64,000 nucleotides of DNA, from positions 1 through 64,000 of the forward strand of contig CAJPQT010000007.1 of assembly GCA_905372865.1 (NCBI GenBank). The letters run 5' to 3'. Source of the stretch: an uncultured Centipeda sp. Its GTDB lineage: Bacteria; Bacillota; Negativicutes; Selenomonadales; Selenomonadaceae. The notes under the pieces are model-generated. The model was not told the origin of the DNA. It saw only the letters and a program-made list of their open reading frames with translations, and did not search any database. The position numbers and the translations under genes are program-made. This document shows positions 16,801 through 26,022 of the stretch, piece after piece. The stretch's first letter is position 1; every line of letters starts with the position of its first letter.

Positions 16801-18951
16801 ATGCAGGACGATTTCACGGTATTCTGGCGGAACAACGACCGCGCCTATGACCTCTTCTACGATCTCCTCGACCGTTCGGAGCGCGGGGCGTACGACGATG
16901 ATTTCCTCGCGCAGCTGGCTGCCTATCGGGAGGCCGCGCCGGACTCGGAGCGTGCGGATATCTTTGCCGCGCGCTATTTGCTTGCGCATAACGACCCTGA
17001 GACCGCTGTTCTCTGCGGTGAACGTGCGTATGCGAAGCGTCCCGTGAACCTCGCAGTATGGAAGGTACTGTCCACGGCATATCAAGCGGTCGGTCGGGAA
17101 ATGGACGCGCTCACAATGTGCGGCTATATCCAGGGGATGTATCCAGAGGAAAATATTAGCCTCACTCTTCCAGACAATATGCGCCAGGAGGCGCTCACGC
17201 GTTTCTCTCTGGCAGCCAACCGCACCTGTTATGCACCGCTCGTAACGGGGCGTGTCTCCATCAAAAACAACGCGCTCGATTTTAATTTTGATATCTTCAT
17301 CGGTGAGGAGATTCCCATCGAAATGCCCACAGGAAGTCCCCGTTTCTGGGTGGGAAACTATGTAGATGAGGGTTTTCTCTCCGCCATGTCGACCGTCTTT
17401 GAGCCCATGCGCCATGACCACAATTTCTTCGTCAACAACCGTGATGTCACCTTTGATATCCAAAAGGCAACAGAACTCACGGGAACTGCCACTATTACGG
17501 TTCCTGCGGGGCAGTCGGTTGCCGTTCCGATTGCAGGCACGCAGTTCTACCAGAACTTCTCGATTGAGACCGCTGCAGCAACGTATCCTGGCTATCTCGG
17601 CAAGTGGGCATTCAGTTATGTGCGCCTCAACGAGACGACAACACTCCGCTCCAACGAGGCGCCCTTTGCGGTCGGTACACCCATTCTCCTCAAGCACAGC
17701 CCCGCACGCAAAAAGCTTGTGCTGAACCTTCTCGTTGACGGGCTCTGCTGGCCCGCCGCACGCGGGATATTCGCAGAGCATATGCCGCGCATCGCAAAAT
17801 TCTTCTCACACGGCGTCATCTTTGATCAGCATTTCTCCGCTGCAGAACACACCCAACCCTCTCTCACAAATATTGAAACGGGGCGTTACTCACACCACAC
17901 GCATGTATTCAATGAGCGCGACAGTCACCAAATGCCGTTTGATATACGGACGATATCCGAACAGATGAACGACCTCGGATACTACTGCAGCGCGCCGCTC
18001 GTATCGGGACACAGTCTCTACTACGGCACCTACCGCGGCTATGATCGCCTCATTGCCACCTATGGATTCCTGCCTGCGTACGAGGGGGCGGAACGCACAC
18101 TGCGCACGCTCGAGGCATTTCCCGATACAGATCACTTTATCTTTTACCACACGACAGACATTCATCCGCTGAATATCCAGACGCCGATCAAATTCTCTAC
18201 CGAGGTAGAGGTCAACGTGCCGCTTGCCGACCGCTTTGTGGTACTTGATCCTACAGTTCCAAGCGTGCGGACGCCGCGTCTGCCGATCTATCTGGAGCAG
18301 TTCCTCGTGAATATGCATCATGTGGATCGCAGCATCGGCGAGATTCTCTCCTATATTGAGGCGCACTACACCCCGGACGAGTATATTGTCAATCTATACT
18401 CCGATCACGGCTGTGCCCTGCATGACCCATACACGACACAGAAGGAAATCGACTTTGTCGGGGAGTATGGCACAGGTGCAGCGTGGATGATGCGCGGTGC
18501 AGGCATTCCCGAAGGTCTCACTGTGCATGATTTGACGAGCAGCGTAGATGTCTACCCGACACTTGGACATCTCTGCGGCTTCCCCGTCTCTCCTGCGATC
18601 GACGGCTGTCTCCCTGCCATCTTTGGCGGCACGCCACGCGAGGTGACTTATTCCTTCTCCCAGTATGCAAGCCAGTCCTATAAGCTCGCCGTGCGCACAG
18701 ACAAGCATGTTCTGCGCCTTGAGACACAAGAAGTTGTTGACGAGGACGGAACCGTTGATTTTGCTGATGCCCATGCAGAAATCTACCCGCGCGGACATGA
18801 GCTCGAGCCGGAACACAAGATCAATTGCGTGGATCTGCGCGCATTTTTCTACCCGCGCGCACGCAGCTTCGTGCACGAGATCGCAAATAACGGCGAGTTC
18901 TGGCCCGAGATGCGCGCGGCACGGCCGGAGTGGTTCGGAGCGAACGACTAG
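16801..18951 (+). CDS. AlkP/sulfatase-fold phosphonate-operon protein, paralogue 4 of 6
   Basis: 716 residues with the shared N-terminal helical block and C-terminal ANNGEFWPEMRAARPEW ending. Thr351 is the predicted nucleophile, in EHTQPSLTNIETGRYSHH. Ligands lie in LVDGL, TTDIHP and YSDHGCALHD. The core is nearest to paralogue 2, consistent with a pair (1+2) having been copied to give (3+4) before paralogue 3 was converted. No membrane segment is visible. Confidence 0.75.
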   Translation: MQDDFTVFWRNNDRAYDLFYDLLDRSERGAYDDDFLAQLAAYREAAPDSERADIFAARYLLAHNDPETAVLCGERAYAKRPVNLAVWKVLSTAYQAVGREMDALTMCGYIQGMYPEENISLTLPDNMRQEALTRFSLAANRTCYAPLVTGRVSIKNNALDFNFDIFIGEEIPIEMPTGSPRFWVGNYVDEGFLSAMSTVFEPMRHDHNFFVNNRDVTFDIQKATELTGTATITVPAGQSVAVPIAGTQFYQNFSIETAAATYPGYLGKWAFSYVRLNETTTLRSNEAPFAVGTPILLKHSPARKKLVLNLLVDGLCWPAARGIFAEHMPRIAKFFSHGVIFDQHFSAAEHTQPSLTNIETGRYSHHTHVFNERDSHQMPFDIRTISEQMNDLGYYCSAPLVSGHSLYYGTYRGYDRLIATYGFLPAYEGAERTLRTLEAFPDTDHFIFYHTTDIHPLNIQTPIKFSTEVEVNVPLADRFVVLDPTVPSVRTPRLPIYLEQFLVNMHHVDRSIGEILSYIEAHYTPDEYIVNLYSDHGCALHDPYTTQKEIDFVGEYGTGAAWMMRGAGIPEGLTVHDLTSSVDVYPTLGHLCGFPVSPAIDGCLPAIFGGTPREVTYSFSQYASQSYKLAVRTDKHVLRLETQEVVDEDGTVDFADAHAEIYPRGHELEPEHKINCVDLRAFFYPRARSFVHEIANNGEFWPEMRAARPEWFGAND

Positions 18952-18986
18952 AGCGATATCGCCATTAAAAGTGGAAAGGGATATCT

Positions 18987-21095
18987 ATGCAGGACGATTT
19001 CACGGTATTCTGGCGGAACAACGAACGTGCCTATGACCTCTTCTACGACCTCCTCGACCGTTCGGAGCGTGGGGCGTACGACGATAATTTCCTCGCGCAG
19101 CTGGCTGCCTATCGGGAGGCGGAGGGAGATGCGGCGCACGCGGATATCTTCGCTGCGCAGTATCTCCTCGCAAGCGGTGATACCGAGGCCGTGATTCTCT
19201 GCGGAGAACGCGCTTTGCGCAGCCGCCCTATTGAGCTGCGTGTCTGGTCTGTGCTCTCACAGGCCTATGCAGCTGCCCACCGCTATACGGATGCGCTTGT
19301 CATGCAGGGCTACGCAGCAAGGCTTCTGGACACCTCCCTCGTCCCCAATTGTCCGCACGAGATGTTGACCGCAGAGGCGCTTGACTGTCTCTCCGTCGCC
19401 ATGGGAAAGCCAAACTACGCCCCCATGGCACTGAGCCGGATGTCCTATGATGCAGAATCCGGCTTCTCAGCACGCGAGGGTGTGTTTGCGGGAGAGTTTC
19501 TTCCTGAAGATGCGTCTGTTGCCCTTCCTCCCTACTATGTTGCAGCCTACACGGAGCAGGAAAAGCAGGGCACAAAGGCATGGCTGCTCAACACCATTCA
19601 GGATGCAGAAGGCTTTGCCTATTTCGTCGGCGGGGACTTTGTCTATGATCTCATCCGAGGTGAGCGCGCCCCCGGAAAAACAAAGGTATATCTCACGCAG
19701 GGGCAGGAAATCGTTCTGCCCGTGGTCGGAGCCACGGGGCTGCAGCATCTGCATGTAAAGACACAGAGCATTGAGAAGGATACTCCTCTGAGTCCTGGCA
19801 CACCGAATTTCTTTCGCCTCACGGAGAATACAACGCTCTCATCCGATCACGCCTTTATCGTCGGTGTACCGATTGCTGTGGGGCACAGCCCTGCGCGTCG
19901 TCCGCTTGTCTTAAATTTTCTCGCGGATGCACTCCCATGGGAGATCTTACACGACCATTTTTCCGACTGGATGCCGAACACGGCGCGGTTCTTTGCGCAC
20001 GGCACAATCTTCGACCAACATTTCTCGGTGTCCGAGTACACCTACCCCTCTCTTCCAACAATTGAAACAGGGATGTACCCACATCACAGCCAAATATTCA
20101 ACGATAACTTTGTTGTTTCACTCCATCCGGACTATGTAACACTCTCCGAACGTATGCGTATGGCAGGTTACGCGACGGCGAATCTTATGGGCGATGGGAT
20201 CGGGGTCTACAACGGCACAACGCGCGGCTATGACCGCCTCATCGTCACAGGATATCGCCAGCTCGCATACGAGGGTGTCGAGCGTATGATCCGCCATCTG
20301 GAGGGGCTGCGTGATACGGATCAATTCATCTTTCTGCACACGGCAGATCAGCACCCGTGGCCCTATCCATTCTATCAAATCACATCGAGCGTGCAGGCTC
20401 GTCTCCCTCTTGCGGAACGGCTCTCCGGCGCGGAGGGCAGCGAGCCGAGTCCCTACCTGCGCGCGACGCCGCTCAGTGAAGAGGCCTGTCGGCAGGGAAT
20501 GCGCGATCTCGACCGTGCACTCGGAACACTCTTCACCTATATCGAGGAACATTACCGCCCCGATGAATATCTCGTAAACCTCTACTCCGATCACGGCGTT
20601 CCTGTGTTCAGCAAGAATCACTACATTGTCAGCCCCGATATGACACACGCGGTCTGGATGATGCGCGGTGCAGGCGTACCCGAAGGTACAGTAACAGATG
20701 AACTGACAAGTGCGGTCGACATCTATCCCACACTCGCACACCTTCTCGGCTTTCCTGTCGGAAACAATGTAGACGGCGTGCTGCCGCAGCTCTTCGGCGG
20801 CAGGGGGCGGAAGATCGCCTACAGCAATTCGCTCTATCCGGGACGTACCTACTGTCTGCGTGCACGCTCTCAAACGCACACCTTTCACCTCGAGACATGG
20901 GATGGAACACTGCCAAACGGAACTGTCGATCTCGCCCGTGCAGAGACAACCTTCTATCCACGCGCCTATGAGGGCATTGCAGGGCATGAGGTGGACACTC
21001 CCGCGCTACGGGCATTCTTCTATCCGCGGGTGCGGGAGTTCCTAAAGGGCATTGGAAATAACGGAGAGGTCTTTCCTGCGCCGCAGAAATCGTAA
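18987..21095 (+). CDS. AlkP/sulfatase-fold phosphonate-operon protein, paralogue 5 of 6 (divergent)
   Basis: 702 residues. Only the first 45 residues (to about LAAYREA) match paralogues 1-4 closely; after that it diverges strongly, and it lacks their EFWP...PEWFGAND ending, finishing NNGEVFPAPQKS. The catalytic set is kept: Thr352 in EYTYPSLPTIETGMYPHH, LADAL, TADQHPW and YSDHGVPVF. The abrupt drop in identity after the shared 5' block marks a recombination junction. A different core suggests a different acceptor or donor specificity (inference). Confidence 0.72.
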   Translation: MQDDFTVFWRNNERAYDLFYDLLDRSERGAYDDNFLAQLAAYREAEGDAAHADIFAAQYLLASGDTEAVILCGERALRSRPIELRVWSVLSQAYAAAHRYTDALVMQGYAARLLDTSLVPNCPHEMLTAEALDCLSVAMGKPNYAPMALSRMSYDAESGFSAREGVFAGEFLPEDASVALPPYYVAAYTEQEKQGTKAWLLNTIQDAEGFAYFVGGDFVYDLIRGERAPGKTKVYLTQGQEIVLPVVGATGLQHLHVKTQSIEKDTPLSPGTPNFFRLTENTTLSSDHAFIVGVPIAVGHSPARRPLVLNFLADALPWEILHDHFSDWMPNTARFFAHGTIFDQHFSVSEYTYPSLPTIETGMYPHHSQIFNDNFVVSLHPDYVTLSERMRMAGYATANLMGDGIGVYNGTTRGYDRLIVTGYRQLAYEGVERMIRHLEGLRDTDQFIFLHTADQHPWPYPFYQITSSVQARLPLAERLSGAEGSEPSPYLRATPLSEEACRQGMRDLDRALGTLFTYIEEHYRPDEYLVNLYSDHGVPVFSKNHYIVSPDMTHAVWMMRGAGVPEGTVTDELTSAVDIYPTLAHLLGFPVGNNVDGVLPQLFGGRGRKIAYSNSLYPGRTYCLRARSQTHTFHLETWDGTLPNGTVDLARAETTFYPRAYEGIAGHEVDTPALRAFFYPRVREFLKGIGNNGEVFPAPQKS

Positions 21096-21131
21096 TCGAA
21101 CTGGATGTATCCCGATGGAGAGGACCGCTGC

Positions 21132-23273
21132 ATGACAGACGACCGCATTGTATTTTGGCGTAATAACGAGCAAGCCTCTGCTCTGTTTTATGATCTCATC
21201 GACCGTACGGAGCGGAGCGCGTACGATGATGATTTTCTGGCACAGCTCGCTTCCTATCGAGAAGTGTCTCCGAATACCGAAAACGCAGATCTCTTTGCCG
21301 CCTGCTATCTCCTGCATCACGGCGATACTGCAGCGGCGCTGATCTGTGCAGAGCGGGCTTATCGCCGCCGTCCGGTACGCTATGCGATATGGACGCTGCT
21401 CGCAGAGATCTACACCCGCCTCGGCCGCACGATCGATGCCCTCACGATGCACGGCTATGCCTACGGACTGCATCTTGCTCCCGACATCCCCATGGAGCTT
21501 GTCGTCCGCGGCGGAGCAGAGGGGCTGAATCGGCTCTCCGTCGCGGCAGGGCTCGGAACGGGCGCGCCGCTGACGCAGAGCCGTGCCGTGCTTGACGACA
21601 TAGGGCTTCGCTTTGATCTCGATGCCTTTGTCGGCGAACATCTGCCGCTCACGCCTCCTGTGGGCAGTACACGCCACTGGGTCGCTGCCTATGTCGAGAA
21701 TGCTTTCCTCTCGGACAAGAGCGCCCTCATCGAGGAGGTGCGCCGCACCGAGGTATTTGTCGATAAGATGCAGCGTGACTTCCCCTTTCAGCTGCAAAAG
21801 GCACAGGAGGTATGCGGTGCGGCAACGATCGAGATTCCGCAGGGGACAGAAGTCATCCTCCCCATTGCGGGTACAGAAAAACTGCAGAAACTCGCGATAA
21901 ATACAGCATCTCTGCCCCCCGCAGCAGCCTATCTCGGGAAATGGGCATTCAGTCACTTCCGTCTCTCGGAGACGACACATCTCGATGCTGCGAGTGATGC
22001 GCCCTATGCCGTTGGTACGCCGATCCGTCTCGGGCATAGCCCCGCACGAAAAAAACTCGTACTGAACATTCTCGTAGACGGCCTTTCGTGGAATGTGGCA
22101 CGCGCCCGCTTCCCGGACTGTATGCCGAACATGGCACGCTTCTTCGCGCGCGGCGTGATCTTTGGTCAACACTTCTCCACGTCAGAGTGCACCTATCCCG
22201 CACTCCCCGTCATTGAGACGGGGCGCTATCCGCATCACACACAGGTCTTTCATGAACACGACAGCCACGAGCTCCCCCTTGACTTCATGACGCTCTCGGA
22301 GTGCATGACAGATCTCGGCTACTATGCCGCGGCACCGATGGGGGCAAGCGACAGCGTCTACTGCGGCGCACTGCGCGGCTACGACATGCTGAACGTGAGT
22401 GCGTGGAAGCTGCCGTCGGCAGAGATGGTGGACCGCGCCATCATGCAGATCGAGGCATTTCACGAGACGGATCAATTCCTCTATCTGCATACAACCGATG
22501 TACACCCATGGAATGCAAAGGGCTTCAAGTTCTACCCGGCCGTGGAGACACAACTCCCTCTTGCAGAGCGCCTCTTTGAGATGGACGAAAGCATTGCCAG
22601 CGTCCGTCTGCCAAAGCTCGCAATCTATCAGGAGCAGTTCTGGAAAAGCCTTTGCCATGTCGATCGCAATATTGGGGTGCTGCTCTCCTATATCGAGGAG
22701 CATTTCACGCCGGATGAGTATATTGTGAATCTCTACTCCGATCATGGGAACTCCGTATTCTCTTTGCCAATAAACGGCACGATCGACGTCATCGGAGAAA
22801 ATTCTACGCGTGCGGTCTGGATGATGCGCGGCGCAGGGGTTCCCGAGGGAATTGTCACGGACGAGCTGACGAGCATTGCGGACATCTATCCAACCCTTGG
22901 CGCACTCGCGGGCTTTCCTGTCGCCTCCGATATCGACGGCAATCTGCCCGCCGTGTTTGACGGCAAAGAGCGCACTGCCGCGATCAGCATGTCAATGTTC
23001 CCGGGGCAGACGTACAAGCTCGCCGTGCGCACGCATGATCACACGCTGCGCCTCGAAACGGATGCCCCCCTCAATGAGGATGGAACAGCGAACTTCGCTG
23101 AGGCAAAGGTTGCTGTCTACCCGCGTGCCCATGAGCTCGAAGCAGATTATGCACTGGACAGTGAGGAACTGCGTGCATTCTTCTACCCGCATGCGCGTAA
23201 AATTATACAGGAGATTGCAAACAACGGTGAAATCTGGCCGGAATGGTTCGGAAAAATGAAGAAGGAGCAATGA
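21132..23273 (+). CDS. AlkP/sulfatase-fold phosphonate-operon protein, paralogue 6 of 6
   Basis: 713 residues. It starts MTDDRIVFWRNNEQ, homologous but not near-identical to the others, so it stands outside the recombining block. Thr354 lies in ECTYPALPVIETGRYPHH, with LVDGL, TTDVHPW and YSDHGNSVF. The core resembles paralogue 3. Start ATG 21132 follows GGAGAGG; an ATG 27 bases upstream is less well placed. Its stop overlaps the decarboxylase start (ATGA). It may be the ancestral copy, since its ends are unlike the recombining set (inference). Confidence 0.73.
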   Translation: MTDDRIVFWRNNEQASALFYDLIDRTERSAYDDDFLAQLASYREVSPNTENADLFAACYLLHHGDTAAALICAERAYRRRPVRYAIWTLLAEIYTRLGRTIDALTMHGYAYGLHLAPDIPMELVVRGGAEGLNRLSVAAGLGTGAPLTQSRAVLDDIGLRFDLDAFVGEHLPLTPPVGSTRHWVAAYVENAFLSDKSALIEEVRRTEVFVDKMQRDFPFQLQKAQEVCGAATIEIPQGTEVILPIAGTEKLQKLAINTASLPPAAAYLGKWAFSHFRLSETTHLDAASDAPYAVGTPIRLGHSPARKKLVLNILVDGLSWNVARARFPDCMPNMARFFARGVIFGQHFSTSECTYPALPVIETGRYPHHTQVFHEHDSHELPLDFMTLSECMTDLGYYAAAPMGASDSVYCGALRGYDMLNVSAWKLPSAEMVDRAIMQIEAFHETDQFLYLHTTDVHPWNAKGFKFYPAVETQLPLAERLFEMDESIASVRLPKLAIYQEQFWKSLCHVDRNIGVLLSYIEEHFTPDEYIVNLYSDHGNSVFSLPINGTIDVIGENSTRAVWMMRGAGVPEGIVTDELTSIADIYPTLGALAGFPVASDIDGNLPAVFDGKERTAAISMSMFPGQTYKLAVRTHDHTLRLETDAPLNEDGTANFAEAKVAVYPRAHELEADYALDSEELRAFFYPHARKIIQEIANNGEIWPEWFGKMKKEQ

Positions 23274-24385
23274 TGAACGTAAGCGAACTCATCTCCGCAC
23301 TCGATGCGGAGTTCTTTGCGGGCGTGCCGGACTCGAAGCTGCGTCCGCTCGTGGACTATCTGATGGACACGTACGGGGCGAACGGCCCCGCGCATATGAT
23401 TGCGGCAAACGAGGGCAGTGCGGCGGCGCTCGCAGCAGGTTATCACCTCGCCACGGGAAAGATGCCGCTGATCTATCTCCAGAACAGCGGGCTCGGCAAC
23501 ACGATCAACCCTCTGCTCTCGCTGCTGCACAAGGAGGTCTACGCGATCCCCTGCATCTTTGTCATCGGCTGGCGCGGCGAGCCCGATCTGCACGACGAGC
23601 CGCAGCATCTCGTACAGGGGCGGCTCAGTCTGCCGCTGCTCGAAACCATGGGGGTCAAGACGATGGTACTCACGCGCGATGCCACGTCCGCAGAGGTCGC
23701 GTCATGGATGAAGCAGATTCGTCCGCATCTGGAAGAAGGCGGCCAATGCGCCCTCCTCGTACGTGACGGGGCACTGGACTATCCGAAGCGGAAATACGCG
23801 AACGCCCATCCCCTGCGCCGTGAGGATGCCATCGCACGCATTTTGGATGCAGCAGGGGATGCCGTTATCGTTGCAACTACGGGCAAAACGGGGCGCGAGC
23901 TCTTCGAGCTGCGGGAACAGCGCGGCGAGGATCATGCCCATGACTTCCTCACCGTCGGCTCAATGGGACATGCGGGGGCCATCGCCCTCGGCATCGCGCT
24001 GCACCGTCCGCAGCAGCGCGTCATCATCCTCGACGGCGACGGTGCAGCGCTCATGCACATGGGCGCACTCGCGACGATCGGTGCCGCTGCACCGCCGAAT
24101 CTCATCCACATCCTCCTCAACAACGAGGCACACGAGAGCGTCGGCGGCGCGCCGACGGCGGCAAGTACCGTCCACTTCCCCGCCGTCGCCGAAAACCTCG
24201 GCTATCATGTGCTGCCGACGGCGCAGACAGCGGATGAACTCACGCATGCCCTCCTGCAGCTGCACGATGCGCGCGCCCTCACCTTTCTCGAGGTGCGCAC
24301 CGCCGTCGGCTCCCGCGCGGACTTGGGACGTCCGACAACGACGCCGCACGAGAATAAAGAAGCACTGATGGAAACGCTGCGGTAA
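23273..24385 (+). CDS. ppd: Phosphonopyruvate decarboxylase
   Basis: 370-residue thiamine diphosphate enzyme that would convert phosphonopyruvate to phosphonoacetaldehyde, the irreversible step that pulls PEP mutase forward. The TPP motif runs from GDG (255-257) to NN (283-284). The cofactor-activating glutamate is probably in ANEGSAAALAAGY. ATG 23273 overlaps the stop of paralogue 6, with GAAGGAG five bases before; ATG 23270 is too close to it. It is the last gene of the operon, with a terminator just downstream. Confidence 0.9.
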   Translation: MNVSELISALDAEFFAGVPDSKLRPLVDYLMDTYGANGPAHMIAANEGSAAALAAGYHLATGKMPLIYLQNSGLGNTINPLLSLLHKEVYAIPCIFVIGWRGEPDLHDEPQHLVQGRLSLPLLETMGVKTMVLTRDATSAEVASWMKQIRPHLEEGGQCALLVRDGALDYPKRKYANAHPLRREDAIARILDAAGDAVIVATTGKTGRELFELREQRGEDHAHDFLTVGSMGHAGAIALGIALHRPQQRVIILDGDGAALMHMGALATIGAAAPPNLIHILLNNEAHESVGGAPTAASTVHFPAVAENLGYHVLPTAQTADELTHALLQLHDARALTFLEVRTAVGSRADLGRPTTTPHENKEALMETLR

Positions 24386-24390
24386 GCGCC

Positions 24391-24429
24391 AAAAGGCTGG
24401 AGAGGACTGCCCTTGCTCTCCAGCCTTTT
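24391..24429 (+). terminator. Terminator of the phosphonate operon
   Basis: AAAAGGCTGGAGAG (24391-24404) pairs perfectly with CTCTCCAGCCTTTT (24416-24429) around an 11-base loop, five bases after the ppd stop codon. Confidence 0.88.
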
Positions 24430-24489
24430 CATATCTGCCGCACTGCTCTGCATCTGAAAAAATATGCGCTTCTCCAAAAACAGGGACGA

Positions 24490-24518
24490 TTGACCCTGTA
24501 CTATGTGACAGCTATCTT
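24490..24518 (+). promoter_or_regulatory. Probable promoter of the SH3 lipoprotein and L,D-transpeptidase genes
   Basis: TTGACC (24490-24495), a 17-base spacer and TATCTT (24513-24518). The 5' untranslated region would be about 75 bases and A-rich. Confidence 0.5.
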
Positions 24519-24598
24519 TTTGCAGTAAACTTAGATAAAATAAAAGAAATAAATCGATACGAATCATTTGACCTGTCACAGCGAAAGGAGATGCCCCC

Positions 24599-25120
24599 AT
24601 GCGCCCCCTGCTTCTCATCGGAATGACCGCCCTCCTTCTCTGCACCGCCGGGTGCTCCAATCCCATCAGCAAGCTGATGGATGATTGGAACGGCGATGCC
24701 AAGAATCCGCCGCAGCAAGCGACGACCCAGGATGCGGCGCAGCCGTCTGCTCAGAGCGATGCGCAGACGCGCGCACCATCCCAAACGCAGGCGCAGACCT
24801 CTGCGCTCACGCCATCGCAGACGCAGGCCTCCGCACCGGCGCCGGCATCACCTCCTGCGGCGCCGCCATCCCCGGAGCCCCGCATTGTCGTTGACAGTCT
24901 GCGGCATGAGATGTTCCTCCTCCCCCCGAACACGCATGGTCAGATTCACGGCACGGAGGTGCGGATGCGCGAAGGCCCGAGCACAAACGATGCAATCCTG
25001 GGCTATTTTGACAACGGCGAGTACCTCTCCCTCATCGGGAGCACAGACGGCTGGTACTATGTGCGCCGGGCCAACGGCTCCGATGGCTGGGTCTCTGCCG
25101 ACTTCTGCAAGAAGATTTAA
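24599..25120 (+). CDS. SH3-domain lipoprotein
   Basis: 173 residues. A lipoprotein signal (hydrophobic residues 4-16, lipobox TAGC with the acylated Cys at about 19) is followed by a Gln/Ala/Pro-rich linker (about 35-92). The C-terminal bacterial SH3 fold runs from about 110 to 172 and shows EVRMREGPSTNDAILGYFDNGE and DGWYYVRRANGSDGWVS. Such domains bind peptidoglycan. It probably sits in the envelope and works with the L,D-transpeptidase 17 bases downstream. Start ATG 24599 has AAAGGAG eight bases upstream. Confidence 0.8.
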   Translation: MRPLLLIGMTALLLCTAGCSNPISKLMDDWNGDAKNPPQQATTQDAAQPSAQSDAQTRAPSQTQAQTSALTPSQTQASAPAPASPPAAPPSPEPRIVVDSLRHEMFLLPPNTHGQIHGTEVRMREGPSTNDAILGYFDNGEYLSLIGSTDGWYYVRRANGSDGWVSADFCKKI

Positions 25121-25137
25121 GAAAAGGAGCGCGCACA

Positions 25138-25857
25138 ATGCGACAAAATGATCTGCGCTCCGTCCGTATACGCCGCAAACGGCGCAGCAATACGAGGCTC
25201 TTTGCCCTGCTCGGCTGCGTACTGATCCTCGCGCTCGCCTATGGAGCATACACCTCCCTGAGCCCATCAAACGAGGAGCCCACAGCTCCCGCTCCTGCCA
25301 TTTCGTCTGCCCCTGCCCCTGCGGACACATCGGCACAAGTTCCGCCAGCCGCAGCAGCGCCTGTTGAGCCCGCCTCTGCTGCAGAGGAAAAGCCGCCTGC
25401 AGAGCCGCCGTCTCAGCCGGCCAAAAAGACACCCGCCGGAACGAGCATCCTTATCAAGAAAAGCGAGTTCCGTCTCTATCTCCTCGCAGACGGCGACGTC
25501 GTAAACTCATGGCCGATTGCGCTCGGCAAAAACGAGGGGCAGAAACGCGTGAGCGGCGATATGAAGACCCCCAACGGCAGCTTCCCCATCGACGAGGTAC
25601 TTGACTCCTCCTACTGGACGCATGATTTCCATGACGGCAAGGGCGAGATCGAGGGCGCATACGGCCCGTACTTCATCAGTCTCGATACGTCTGCGCTCTC
25701 AGGCGGTGCATGGGACGGCATTGGCATTCACGGCACGCATGATCCTGCGAGCATCGGAACGCACGCCTCCGAGGGCTGCATCCGCATGCACAACAACGAT
25801 CTTCTCACACTCAAAAATCAGATCTCCGTCGGTACGCAGGTAACGATTGAGGAATAG
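25138..25857 (+). CDS. L,D-transpeptidase (YkuD family)
   Basis: 239 residues. A basic N-terminus and one membrane anchor (about 22-42) are followed by an Ala/Pro-rich linker (about 45-100) and a YkuD domain. The catalytic set is visible: His198 in IHGT and Cys214 in ASEGCIRM. It would form 3-3 crosslinks in peptidoglycan or attach proteins to it, outside the inner membrane. It is cotranscribed with the SH3 lipoprotein and followed by a terminator. Confidence 0.88.
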   Translation: MRQNDLRSVRIRRKRRSNTRLFALLGCVLILALAYGAYTSLSPSNEEPTAPAPAISSAPAPADTSAQVPPAAAAPVEPASAAEEKPPAEPPSQPAKKTPAGTSILIKKSEFRLYLLADGDVVNSWPIALGKNEGQKRVSGDMKTPNGSFPIDEVLDSSYWTHDFHDGKGEIEGAYGPYFISLDTSALSGGAWDGIGIHGTHDPASIGTHASEGCIRMHNNDLLTLKNQISVGTQVTIEE

Positions 25858-25867
25858 CCACAAGAAA

Positions 25868-25904
25868 AGCCGCATCCATTCACGGGAAGTGATTGGATGC
25901 GGCT
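25868..25904 (+). terminator. Terminator of the L,D-transpeptidase unit
   Basis: AGCCGCATCCA (25868-25878) pairs with TGGATGCGGCT (25894-25904); AAATTATTTAT follows. Confidence 0.75.
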
Positions 25905-25934
25905 AAATTATTTATATCGCCAAGGAAAATCTGT

Positions 25935-25963
25935 TTGCATTTTTTGCATCTCATCTCTATAAT
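25935..25963 (+). promoter_or_regulatory. Promoter of the second candidate type I toxin mRNA
   Basis: TTGCAT (25935-25940), a 17-base spacer and a perfect TATAAT (25958-25963). Transcription would start near 25970, exactly at the left arm of a long inverted repeat. Confidence 0.75.
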
Positions 25964-26022
25964 GAGATGGGAACGTCCTAGCAACGTGGCGGCTTCTTTC
26001 CCCCGAAAGGGGGTGAGCGAAT

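Larger units (their letters stand above)
12219..19120 (+). repeat. Near-identical gene-junction repeats of the paralogue array
   Basis: Four junctions (near 12.37, 14.57, 16.76 and 18.95 kb) share almost the same DNA: the last 100-200 bases of one gene, a short spacer ending GGAAAGGGATATCTATG, and the first 130-250 bases of the next. Two spacer types alternate: 43 bases with GGTATCGCGATACATTGACC (12372-12414, 16758-16800), and 35 bases with GCCATTAAAAG (14569-14603, 18952-18986). The pattern indicates duplication of a two-gene unit and continued exchange between copies. Confidence 0.85.

Noticed and set aside
10221..21095. Regularly spaced near-identical DNA that could suggest a CRISPR or other repeat array
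   Set aside because: The repeats are gene ends and spacers of paralogous coding sequences about 2.15 kb apart. No short direct repeats with unique spacers and no cas genes are present.
10221..23273. Classification of the six paralogues as classical sulfatases or as LtaS/EptA membrane transferases
   Set aside because: The nucleophile position is Thr, not the Cys/Ser of formylglycine sulfatases, and no membrane helices or signal peptides are present.
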